9,015 nt of DNA, taken from contig CALBVI010000041.1 of NCBI GenBank assembly GCA_937969395.1, forward strand, positions 1 to 9,015, read 5' to 3'. The DNA comes from an uncultured Spongiibacteraceae bacterium. Lineage in GTDB: Bacteria > Pseudomonadota > Gammaproteobacteria > Pseudomonadales > Dasaniaceae. This document shows, piece after piece, positions 1 through 7,898 of this stretch. The translations under genes and the position numbers were made by a program. How positions within the stretch are numbered: position 1 is the stretch's first letter; the number at the start of each line of letters is the position of its first letter. The notes beneath the pieces were generated by a model. That model had not been told where the DNA came from and did no database searches. It was given only the letters and a program-made list of their open reading frames with translations.

Positions 1-55
1 TAGATTTGCCGGCCCCCATGGGGCCAACAAGAAATACATTTGAAGAAGATTTCAT
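1..55 (-). CDS. aroK: Shikimate kinase AroK, N-terminal fragment (cut by window edge)
   Basis: Only the first 18 codons are visible, reading MKSSSNVFLVGPMGAGKS. The segment FLVGPMGAGKS is the beta-1 strand and Walker A P-loop that opens AroK proteins; E. coli AroK has almost the same stretch after a short N-terminus. From family knowledge, the enzyme phosphorylates shikimate with ATP in the cytoplasm, the fifth step of the chorismate pathway. The start is the ATG at 55-53, which lies 27 nt after the pilQ stop with no obvious terminator between them, so aroK is probably the last visible gene of the pilMNOPQ transcript. A pilQ-aroK-aroB order is common in gammaproteobacteria. No clear Shine-Dalgarno sequence precedes the ATG. 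The rest of the gene lies outside the window, so whether it is intact cannot be judged. Confidence 0.9.
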   Translation of the reverse strand, partial: MKSSSNVFLVGPMGAGKS

Positions 56-82
56 AAGACTAAAAACTGCAAGGCAAACAAC

Positions 83-2326
83 TTAATCGATTAATGTATC
101 CGCAAGAATACGAGGTGTAATAAAGATCAACGTTTCCGTCTTTTCTTGCGTCACTGAAGTATATTTAAACAAACGGCCAACATAGGGTATATCACCTAAG
201 ACTGGTACTTTAGACTCAGACTCTACATCAACAGTACGGAACACACCGCCCAATACGACCGTCTCACCATTACCGACCAACACCTGAGTGGTTAACTCCG
301 TAGTATCAATAGTAGGAATAGTGCCACCCGTTCCCGTAGAAACTAAGTCACCTATAGAGTCTTGCGATATCTGCAGATCCATAATGATACGGTCATCTGG
401 CGTAATGCTCGGCGTTACTTGAAGCTGTAAAACGGCTTCTTTAAAAGAAACTGTTGTCGCGCCATTAGCTGATGACTCCTGATAAGGAATTTCCGAGCCT
501 GATTTAATAATAGCTTCCTGCTTATCGCCAGTAATAACCTTGGGCTGCGAAACGATTTCACCTCGGCCCTGCGACTCAAGCGCGCTCAACTCCATTTGCA
601 GCATAATATCATCAGTTACATAACCTACCGCAAAGCTACCTGTTGAACTAGCCACACCAAGATCGACATTCAAAGGAGATGGGTTTGTAATAGGCGAAGA
701 CAGAGCACCACCTGATGCAATTTCTATCGCAGCATCTGCAACCGAGTTAATACTATCGGTGATAGAAGCATTGTCGCCACCGAAATATAAAAGATCTTCA
801 CCACCATTAACTGCGTTAATGCCACCAATACCCCACTGCACACCCAACTCCTCACCAAAGTTAGAATTAGCAATTACTATCCTAGCTTCAATCAATACTT
901 GACGTACAGGTACATCTAGCAAGCGAATAACCCGGCGGAACTCTTCTAATTTTTGAGCAGTTTCAGTCACCAATAATGAATTAGTACGCCCATCAACCAA
1001 AATACTACCACGTGCAGATAATAAACTTACCGTGGATGCACCTCCGCCGCCTTCAGCATCGGCACTACCACCACCATCAGCATTAAACAAAGCATATAAA
1101 TCTGCAGCATCCGCATAACGAACCCGGATATATTCTGTCTGTAGCGGGGCCAACTCTTCAATTTGCTTGTTATTTTCTATCTCTTGACGCTCGCGTTCGG
1201 CAATCTCAGATGCGGGGCCAACCATAAGCACATTACCGCTCTGACGCTTATCTAACCCCTTGGTTTTTAACACAAGATCTAAAGCCTGGTCCCAAGGTAC
1301 ATTTTGTAAACGTAAAGTTATACGACCAGAAACAGTATCGCTAGCCACTAAATTAAGACCGGTAAAATCAGCAATTAACTGTAATACTGCTCGTACTTCA
1401 ATGTCTTGAAAGTTAAGTGATAACTTCTCGCCTACGTAGGCGAACTCCTTTTGGCGAACCTCCAACTCTTCATCAGTTAAAGGCTTAACACTAATTACAT
1501 ATTCATTATCTGTTTGATAGGCTAGATAGTCATAATCACCTTGCGCCCTAAGAGAGAACAGCGAACCATTAGACGAAGGCGTTGCCTCAATAGACTGCAC
1601 TGGCGTAGCAAAATCGCTAACATCATAACGACGCTGCAAGTTCTCTGGCAAATTAGCGCCATCAAAATCTACCTTAATATATTCGCCCTCAACAAATACA
1701 TTAATGCCCGCCTCAGGGGAGTTCATATTAATGACTAAGCGACCCTCACCAGCATCACCACGGCGAAAATCAACACCAACAATTTCATTTTCAACAGACC
1801 CAGCAGTTTCTACTTTACTGGCCATAACCGCAGCAGGCAGGCTGTTAGTAGTTGCAGGCTTGAGATAATCTCTTGCACCAGCGTCGCCAATTTCTACAAA
1901 AAGACTATTCCCTTCAATACGCGTCTGATAGGGCGCTAACTCAACCATATTTAAAATTACACGTGTCCGATCTCCTGACTCTAAAATCACCGCGCTACTG
2001 GCATTACCATTTGATAGGGCATATTTCTTTTGCTCTAACTGACTGGCAACTCCAACAAGATCAAGCGCAATACGAGCAGGTCGTTCGATGTTATAGCCTT
2101 GAGGCTCAGGGGGAACATCATTAAAGTCCAAACGTACTTCAAACCGACCATCAGGCTGAGTACTGAAATCAACCCCCGTCAAATCTACTGCCGACACTAG
2201 ACCCGCAGAAACCGTCATAAACATAGCAAGAATTATCTTCAAACCAGCGGCCGCCCCAAATTTATTTGCTTTTTTATTCAAGCAAAACTTCTGCTTATAT
2301 GCGATTTCCATGAAGCTCTCCGCCAT
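83..2326 (-). CDS. pilQ: Type IV pilus outer-membrane secretin PilQ
   Basis: PilQ forms the gated outer-membrane ring through which the pilus is extended and retracted. Residues (from the first ATG) in order: basic N-region and hydrophobic signal peptide up to about A46 (VSA before VDL), AMIN domain about 47-147 and a second about 181-283 (peptidoglycan-binding type), secretin/TonB short N-terminal domain about 300-370, secretin N domain about 395-470 with a Gly-rich loop at 417-429, then the secretin beta-barrel domain about 475-740 with VPVLGDIPYVGRLF at 707-720 and LIFITPRIL near the end. The length of 747 aa is usual for the family. Two starts are possible: ATG at 2326, 2 nt after the pilP stop with a weak AGAAGAA upstream, or ATG at 2311 (Met6) with GGAG 6 nt upstream. 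The second also gives a more normal signal peptide. Last pil gene of the operon; aroK follows. Confidence 0.97.
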   Translation of the reverse strand: MAESFMEIAYKQKFCLNKKANKFGAAAGLKIILAMFMTVSAGLVSAVDLTGVDFSTQPDGRFEVRLDFNDVPPEPQGYNIERPARIALDLVGVASQLEQKKYALSNGNASSAVILESGDRTRVILNMVELAPYQTRIEGNSLFVEIGDAGARDYLKPATTNSLPAAVMASKVETAGSVENEIVGVDFRRGDAGEGRLVINMNSPEAGINVFVEGEYIKVDFDGANLPENLQRRYDVSDFATPVQSIEATPSSNGSLFSLRAQGDYDYLAYQTDNEYVISVKPLTDEELEVRQKEFAYVGEKLSLNFQDIEVRAVLQLIADFTGLNLVASDTVSGRITLRLQNVPWDQALDLVLKTKGLDKRQSGNVLMVGPASEIAERERQEIENNKQIEELAPLQTEYIRVRYADAADLYALFNADGGGSADAEGGGGASTVSLLSARGSILVDGRTNSLLVTETAQKLEEFRRVIRLLDVPVRQVLIEARIVIANSNFGEELGVQWGIGGINAVNGGEDLLYFGGDNASITDSINSVADAAIEIASGGALSSPITNPSPLNVDLGVASSTGSFAVGYVTDDIMLQMELSALESQGRGEIVSQPKVITGDKQEAIIKSGSEIPYQESSANGATTVSFKEAVLQLQVTPSITPDDRIIMDLQISQDSIGDLVSTGTGGTIPTIDTTELTTQVLVGNGETVVLGGVFRTVDVESESKVPVLGDIPYVGRLFKYTSVTQEKTETLIFITPRILADTLID
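2318..2321 (-). promoter_or_regulatory. Shine-Dalgarno favouring Met6 as pilQ start
   Basis: GGAG lies 6 nt upstream of the internal ATG at 2311-2309, inside the first codons of the longer pilQ reading frame. The upstream ATG at 2326 has only a weaker AGAAGAA. This supports a PilQ five residues shorter (MEIAYKQKF...) with a signal peptide of about 41 residues. It rests on sequence alone. Confidence 0.5.
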
Positions 2327-2328
2327 TA

Positions 2329-2865
2329 CTATTCTTCTGTTGTTTTTAACTTGAGGATTCTAGGGCGTTCAACCCAACCATCAACCCCATTAGGAACAAT
2401 CTCAATCACCGAGATATATGTCTCGCTTGCCTCAACGACACGACCGTGATTGCGCCCCATGTAATTATCTTGCTTAACCCTATGTACGCCGCCTTCATCA
2501 TCTTCTAGCAGAGCCCACAAAGTATCATTTTGTTGCAACGTTCCAACCATCGAAAGATTTTCAATACTAAATTGCTCAAGGTATTCTTTTGCCCTATTTT
2601 CATCAGGGTTAACTGTGCTAGCCATCTGCAAGCGAGTAATCTCAGTCACTTCAATTGGCCGCTCAAAAGGACTGCGTGAACCTGTCGCGCTATAACTAAA
2701 TGCTTTATAAGCTTTAAAAGCAGGGATAGGTTTAATCAAACCCGCAGGGCGAGACTTTTTCTCAGACATGAAATTATCAAGATCTTGGTAATTTCCACCA
2801 CCACAGGCACTTAGTATTAGAGATGTAAGAACTATTAAATTTATTTGAAGTAGATTACTAGGCAT
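2329..2865 (-). CDS. pilP: Type IV pilus inner-membrane lipoprotein PilP
   Basis: PilP links the inner-membrane PilN/PilO pair to the PilQ secretin in the periplasm. The 178-residue protein opens with a short lipoprotein signal peptide ending in the lipobox L18-S-A-C21, followed by GGG, so it should be lipidated on C21. Residues about 25-65 are low-complexity and Pro/Lys-rich, the flexible part that in studied PilP proteins binds PilN/PilO. Residues about 68-175 form the PilP beta-domain, with MVGTL, WALL, VHRV and NYMGRNHGRV segments typical of the family. The start ATG overlaps the pilO end by 8 nt and has GGAG at 2873-2876, 7 nt upstream and inside pilO, so translation is likely coupled. 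The stop is TAG, 2 nt before the first possible pilQ ATG. Confidence 0.95.
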   Translation of the reverse strand: MPSNLLQINLIVLTSLILSACGGGNYQDLDNFMSEKKSRPAGLIKPIPAFKAYKAFSYSATGSRSPFERPIEVTEITRLQMASTVNPDENRAKEYLEQFSIENLSMVGTLQQNDTLWALLEDDEGGVHRVKQDNYMGRNHGRVVEASETYISVIEIVPNGVDGWVERPRILKLKTTEE

Positions 2866-3475
2866 CTTCTGACTCCAAATCTTTGTAGCGATAAGTCTTT
2901 GCCGTTATTTTCATCGTTAAAGTATTTATATTATTAAGATTAATATCGAAGTCATGTAAGGTTACAATTCTTGGCAACCCGGCAATACCGCTAACAAACA
3001 ACCCTAAGTCGTGGTAATTGCCACTGACGACTATTTCAATAGGTAGCTCAACGTAAAACTCCTCTTGGCGCTCGCCCCCCAAAGTAATACTTTCTATTTC
3101 TAAACCACTTTCCAGCCCCTTATTGGTAATATCTTCTAACAAACCCGGGACTTCTGTATCACTAGGTAACTGACTAACCAAAGCCCCGAAAGACTCCTCC
3201 ATTTCAACCATTTGCTTACGATAAGCATCTAAATTTGTCGCTTGAGCAGCTTTAACCCCAAACTGATCTTTTAATCGCTGCTCTTGAGCTTCCACATCGG
3301 CTAAGCTCTGCTGTAAATCCTTCACATTGTAAAAATAACCCGCAGCCAAAACACCAACAAATGCCAATACCCAGACAATAACTTTAATTGGCATTGGCCA
3401 AGAGCCAATATTCTCGACATCTAAATCATTGACATCAAATTCTTTAAGTTCCTGTAACACATCCTGCATCGCCAT
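2858..3475 (-). CDS. pilO: Type IV pilus inner-membrane alignment protein PilO
   Basis: PilO pairs with PilN in the inner membrane; the dimer connects PilM and the pilus motor platform with PilP and PilQ. The 205-residue protein has a cytoplasmic N-terminus of about 29 residues including WPMPIKV, one membrane segment at about 30-48, a charged coiled coil at about 52-97, and a periplasmic ferredoxin-like domain at about 105-195 with LPSDTEVPGLLEDI and a central PIEIVVSGNYHDLGLFVSGI segment, both characteristic of PilO. The ATG at 3475 is preferred over the ATG two codons on (3469), because a strong GGAGGAG lies 6 nt before it but 12 nt before the other. That ribosome site is the last codons of pilN, and only 3 nt separate the two genes. 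Confidence 0.95.
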   Translation of the reverse strand: MAMQDVLQELKEFDVNDLDVENIGSWPMPIKVIVWVLAFVGVLAAGYFYNVKDLQQSLADVEAQEQRLKDQFGVKAAQATNLDAYRKQMVEMEESFGALVSQLPSDTEVPGLLEDITNKGLESGLEIESITLGGERQEEFYVELPIEIVVSGNYHDLGLFVSGIAGLPRIVTLHDFDINLNNINTLTMKITAKTYRYKDLESEDA

Positions 3476-3478
3476 TAG

Positions 3479-4041
3479 TTACTCCTCCCCACTATCAATC
3501 GACGGAGTACTAATATTAAACGTCAAACCAAATTCACTCGCCTGCTCGCCGAAGCTCGGATCAGCTGTAACAGCATTTAAATTAGGCTCTGCAAACCACT
3601 CAGAACCATCTAGCCGCCTCATTAAACTCGATATACGATTATTAGACTCAGCAATACCTGTTAATTGAATTTTGTTCGCACTACGATTTAAATCTTGGTA
3701 AAAAACGCCATCAGGTAGAGTACGAACCAACTCATCAAAAATACGCACAATAATTGGGCGATTACCCTGTAATTGTTGAATCACTGTCATCCTGTCCAAC
3801 AACTCCTGCTTTTTCTTTTCCAAGCTTTGAATTTCTTCAACCTGCTTAGTCAATTCCGTAATCTGCTTTTGCAAATAGCTATTGCGTCCCTTTTGTCCGT
3901 CTATAGCAGAATTAACGGCTGTATGCGCGACAAAAACCAACACCAACGCCAGTACTGCAACACCGCCCAAAACGACGAGAAAGGCTTGCTTGAGTTCCTG
4001 CCGCCGCTCTTCACGCCATGGGAGTAAATTAATATTAGCCA

Positions 4042-4042
<1 letters not shown>
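3479..4042 (-). CDS. pilN: Type IV pilus inner-membrane protein PilN
   Basis: PilN anchors the cytoplasmic ring protein PilM to the inner membrane and dimerises with PilO. The first residues, MANINLLPWREERR, carry the INLLPWR motif (4-10) that in characterised PilN proteins inserts into a groove of PilM. A membrane segment follows at about 19-41, then a coiled coil at about 52-92 and a periplasmic domain at about 95-182 with the family segment RTLPDGVFYQDL (107-118). The length, 187 aa, is normal. The ATG shares its A with the pilM stop (TAATG), and AAGGAG at 4052-4057 lies 9 nt upstream within the last pilM codons, so pilN translation is very probably coupled to pilM. pilO follows after 3 nt. 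Confidence 0.96.
3482..3488 (-). promoter_or_regulatory. Strong pilO ribosome binding site inside the pilN end
   Basis: GGAGGAG, formed by the last two pilN sense codons (both GAG) and the preceding Gly codon, lies 6 nt upstream of the pilO ATG. It is the strongest Shine-Dalgarno sequence in the operon and fixes the pilO start at 3475. Confidence 0.75.
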
Positions 4043-5160
<1,118 letters not shown>

Positions 5161-5189
5161 ATTAAATATCACGTATGGGGATTACGCAA
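5161..5189 (-). promoter_or_regulatory. Predicted sigma-70-type promoter of pilMNOPQ(-aroK)
   Basis: On the minus strand, TTGCGT (5189-5184) is followed after 17 nt by TTTAAT (5166-5161). The -10 matches the consensus at 5 of 6 positions and the -35 at 3 of 6, with ideal spacing. The start point would fall near 5154, giving a leader of about 45 nt before the pilM GTG. It was chosen by eye, with no experimental support. Confidence 0.5.
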
Positions 5190-5211
5190 ATTAATCGTTA
5201 TAAAAAGTGCT

Positions 5212-5217
5212 TATAAT
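5212..5217 (+). promoter_or_regulatory. Candidate -10 box for mrcA
   Basis: A perfect TATAAT lies 64 nt upstream of the mrcA ATG, with a TG four bases before it (TGCTTATAAT), close to but not exactly the extended -10 arrangement. No good -35 box is present 16-19 nt upstream; the sequence there is AT-rich, like AATTAA. A start near 5224 would give a leader of about 58 nt. Confidence 0.4.
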
Positions 5218-5281
5218 TTCACACTTTGGCAAACTAACTTGAAGTAAAGTATCGCTCAGCATTTATTACAACCGGAAAAGT

Positions 5282-7816
5282 ATGTCTCATATCACAAAAT
5301 TCACCAGAATCACTCTTTGGTTAACACTGGCTGCCGCAACAGGCTCCATTCTTATTCTAGCCGGAGCTTATTTATACCTTAGCCCCAAACTACCACCTGT
5401 CGACGCCCTCAGAGACGTACAATTACAAACACCATTACGTGTTTACACCGCAGATTACCAGCTAATCGGAGAATTTGGTGAGCAGCGCCGCACACCGATT
5501 ACATTTGACCAAATACCATCAGATTTTATCAACGCCCTTCTCGCCATTGAAGATGACGGGTTTTACGAGCATCACGGCGTCAGCGTCAAAGGCTTACTTA
5601 GAGCAGTTGTAGAGCTAGCCACTACCGGCTCAATTCAAACAGGCGGCAGCACCATAACCATGCAGGTTGCGAAGAATTATTTCCTCTCTTCCAAACGAGT
5701 TTTTTCCAGAAAATTCAATGAGATACTGCTAGCGCTACAAATAGAACAAGAGCTTAGCAAACAGGAAATCTTAGAACTCTACGTCAATAAAATCTTTCTC
5801 GGAAACCGCGCTTACGGCTTTGAAGCTGCCGCCCAAGTCTACTACGGCAAATTACTTTCAGACCTTTCATTAGCCCAATGGGCGATGCTTGCAGGACTAC
5901 CCAAAGCACCCTCGACATATAACCCGCTCGTCAACCCCGCTCGCGCATTAGAGCGACGCAATTATATTTTAAGTCGCATGAATGAGCTCGACCACATTAG
6001 CGATGAAGACTACAGCGCTGCCGTCAATGAACTAATCACCGCTGAATTTCACGGCTCAAAACTCGATCTTAATGCTCCGTTTGTTGCAGAAATGGCCCGC
6101 AAAGAACTCTTAAGCAAATATGGCAACAAAATTTATACCGCAGGCTATATCGCCTACACAACAATCAACAGTAAAATGCAGAATTCAGCCCAACAAGCGG
6201 TTATCAATGGCTTAACCGCCTACGATGAACGTCACGGTTATCGCGGACCCGAGCAACAATTCACTCCCCAGCCAGACGAACAATTATCTAACGAAGACGA
6301 CACTACAAATACCACCGATAGTTTTGAGCAAGAAGCATTAAGAAAGGATCGCTGGTTACAAATTCTAGAAAATCAAAAGACATACAACGACCTCATCCCT
6401 GCAATCGTTACAACTATCAACGAAGATTCCTTCACCGCCATTCTAGAAGATGACAACGAAGTGATTGTCGAATGGGAAACAGGGATTAAATCTGCTCGCC
6501 CTTTCATCACTATTCACCAACGAGGACCTGCACCCAAGCAAGTCAGCGACGTTGTCAGCATAGGCGACCTAATAAGACTCAAACAAAATAGTGATGGCAT
6601 CTGGAAAATCTCTCAAATTCCTAACGCTCAAGCAGCCCTAGTATCTTTGGATGCAAGCAATGGCGCTATCCTAAGCTTGACCGGAGGCTTTGATTATCAG
6701 CTGAGCAAATTTAATCGTGTCACCCAAGCAACGCGACAGCCTGGCTCCAACTTTAAACCCATTATTTATACCGCTGCAGTAGCCAACGGCTTTACCGCCG
6801 CTAGCATCATTAACGACGCGCCTATCGTTTTTGATGATGCCAGCCTTGAAAGCACATGGCGCCCCACGAACGATGGCGGCAAGTTTAAAGGCCCAACTCG
6901 ATTGCGCAGCGCACTTTACACCTCAACTAACCTAGTCTCTATTCGATTACTAAGAGAGCTGGGCATCAGCAAAGCCATCAATTACGTCAGTCGCTTTGGC
7001 TTCGATAGCTCACAGCTACCCAAAGATCTCTCTCTCGCACTCGGCAGCCATTCTGTAACACCTCTACAGATAGTAAGTGCATACTCCGCTTTTGCTAATG
7101 GCGGGTTCAAAATCAACCCATACCTTGTCGAAAGAGTCGAACTAGTTGATGGGCAAATACTCCATCAAGCCACCCCCGACACCGTCTGTACTCACTGCGA
7201 AAAGTCGCCCGCCGACGAAGTTCCCGCCGAAGACGCTGCTAGCGATATAGAAGAGATGGCTACTATCGAAGATATTCTCGATCAATCGCCTGACGATGAA
7301 ATAGCTGAGCTACCAATAGCAAAACGTATTATCGAGCCACGCGTCGCCTACATCATGGACAGTATATTGCGCGACGTTATCAAGAAGGGAACTGGCCGCC
7401 GCGCACTAAGCTTAAACCGTAATGATTTAGGCGGTAAAACCGGCACCACCAACGGCCCTACCGACGTTTGGTTCTCAGGTTATGGCGGGGGCATAGTAAC
7501 AACCACTTGGCTTGGCTTCGATAAAAATAGCGAGCTGGGCAATCGTGAATACGGCACATCTGCGACACTACCTATCTGGATTGAATATATGCAGACAGCA
7601 TTGCAAGGCAGACCTGAAGTCACACACTCTCAACCCGAAGGCTTAGTCACGGTAAAAATTGACCCGACGACAGGCTTACTCGCCAAACCCGGTCAGAAAA
7701 ACGCTATCTTTGAGATTTTTCGTGAAGAGTTCGCACCGCAGGAAGAAGCTGACAACAGTGTCATTGGCATAGAAAACATCCAAAACGATACGATACTAGA
7801 GCAAGACTTATTTTAA
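5282..7816 (+). CDS. mrcA: Penicillin-binding protein 1A, bifunctional peptidoglycan synthase
   Basis: This class A PBP polymerises lipid II into glycan strands and cross-links the peptides in the periplasm, anchored in the inner membrane. The 844 residues (E. coli PBP1a is about 850) show a membrane anchor at about 11-34; a GT51 glycosyltransferase domain at about 55-230 with catalytic E90 in EDDGFYEHHG, GGSTITMQ at 121-128 and the ELYVNKIFLG segment at 165-174; an OB-type insert at about 318-440 with an acidic stretch at 331-352; and a transpeptidase domain with S489-x-x-K492 (nucleophile), S548-T-N550 and K719-T-G721. Between SxN and KTG is an acidic segment (640-680) after C636-x-x-C639. 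The C-terminus ends in DLF, resembling the LF end of E. coli PBP1a. GGA lies 5 nt before the ATG. The divergent mrcA/pilM arrangement is conserved from Pseudomonas (ponA-pilM) to E. coli (mrcA-hofM). The alternative symbol is ponA. Confidence 0.96.
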   Translation: MSHITKFTRITLWLTLAAATGSILILAGAYLYLSPKLPPVDALRDVQLQTPLRVYTADYQLIGEFGEQRRTPITFDQIPSDFINALLAIEDDGFYEHHGVSVKGLLRAVVELATTGSIQTGGSTITMQVAKNYFLSSKRVFSRKFNEILLALQIEQELSKQEILELYVNKIFLGNRAYGFEAAAQVYYGKLLSDLSLAQWAMLAGLPKAPSTYNPLVNPARALERRNYILSRMNELDHISDEDYSAAVNELITAEFHGSKLDLNAPFVAEMARKELLSKYGNKIYTAGYIAYTTINSKMQNSAQQAVINGLTAYDERHGYRGPEQQFTPQPDEQLSNEDDTTNTTDSFEQEALRKDRWLQILENQKTYNDLIPAIVTTINEDSFTAILEDDNEVIVEWETGIKSARPFITIHQRGPAPKQVSDVVSIGDLIRLKQNSDGIWKISQIPNAQAALVSLDASNGAILSLTGGFDYQLSKFNRVTQATRQPGSNFKPIIYTAAVANGFTAASIINDAPIVFDDASLESTWRPTNDGGKFKGPTRLRSALYTSTNLVSIRLLRELGISKAINYVSRFGFDSSQLPKDLSLALGSHSVTPLQIVSAYSAFANGGFKINPYLVERVELVDGQILHQATPDTVCTHCEKSPADEVPAEDAASDIEEMATIEDILDQSPDDEIAELPIAKRIIEPRVAYIMDSILRDVIKKGTGRRALSLNRNDLGGKTGTTNGPTDVWFSGYGGGIVTTTWLGFDKNSELGNREYGTSATLPIWIEYMQTALQGRPEVTHSQPEGLVTVKIDPTTGLLAKPGQKNAIFEIFREEFAPQEEADNSVIGIENIQNDTILEQDLF

Positions 7817-7817
7817 G

Positions 7818-7851
7818 TTAACAACAGCTATAGCGCCTTGTATTAACAACA
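7818..7851. repeat. Pair of 9-bp direct repeats after mrcA
   Basis: TTAACAACA occurs at 7818-7826 and again at 7843-7851, a 25-nt period, just after the mrcA stop. The 8-bp palindrome GCTATAGC lies between them at 7827-7834. No known element is recognised; this may be chance in an AT-rich spacer. Confidence 0.3.
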
Positions 7852-7852
7852 C

Positions 7853-7898
7853 TTAGAGGCAGCGGTCTAAAAAAGTTATCAACCTAGACTGCCTCTAA
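7853..7898. terminator. Hairpin between convergent mrcA and radA, likely transcript 3' end
   Basis: TTAGAGGCA (7853-7861) pairs perfectly with TGCCTCTAA (7890-7898). After a three-base bulge (7862-7864), GTCTA (7865-7869) pairs with TAGAC (7885-7889), leaving a 15-nt loop. The result is a 14-bp interrupted stem readable on both strands. Its right arm and upper stem lie on the last radA codons and the stop. No T-run follows the stem on either strand; the only T-run (six, minus strand, 7874-7869) spans the loop and stem edge. It is therefore not a textbook intrinsic terminator, but its place between convergent genes suggests a bidirectional terminator or mRNA end-stabiliser. Confidence 0.5.

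Noticed and set aside
1541..2124. Two plus-strand open frames (1541-1738 and 1873-2124) opposite pilQ
   Set aside because: Both are shadows of the PilQ AMIN region, with no domain or promoter support.
3773..4027. Plus-strand open frame of 84 codons opposite pilN
   Set aside because: It lies entirely antisense to a well-supported pilN, has no recognisable domain, and its composition is that of a shadow frame.
5225..5243. Possible sigma-54 promoter (TTTGGCA...CTTGAA) upstream of mrcA
   Set aside because: The TTG is shifted by one base relative to the required -24/-12 spacing and the essential GC of the -12 box is missing.
5239..5267. TTGAAG-17-TTTATT as a mrcA promoter
   Set aside because: Both boxes match at only 4 of 6, and the start point would fall on the ribosome binding site. 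The TATAAT at 5212 is more plausible, though it lacks a good -35.
7869..7874. Six-T run (minus strand) as an intrinsic terminator for radA
   Set aside because: Only a weak 5-bp stem with a G-T pair precedes it, and the run spans the loop and stem edge of the larger hairpin, so it does not make a classic terminator alone.
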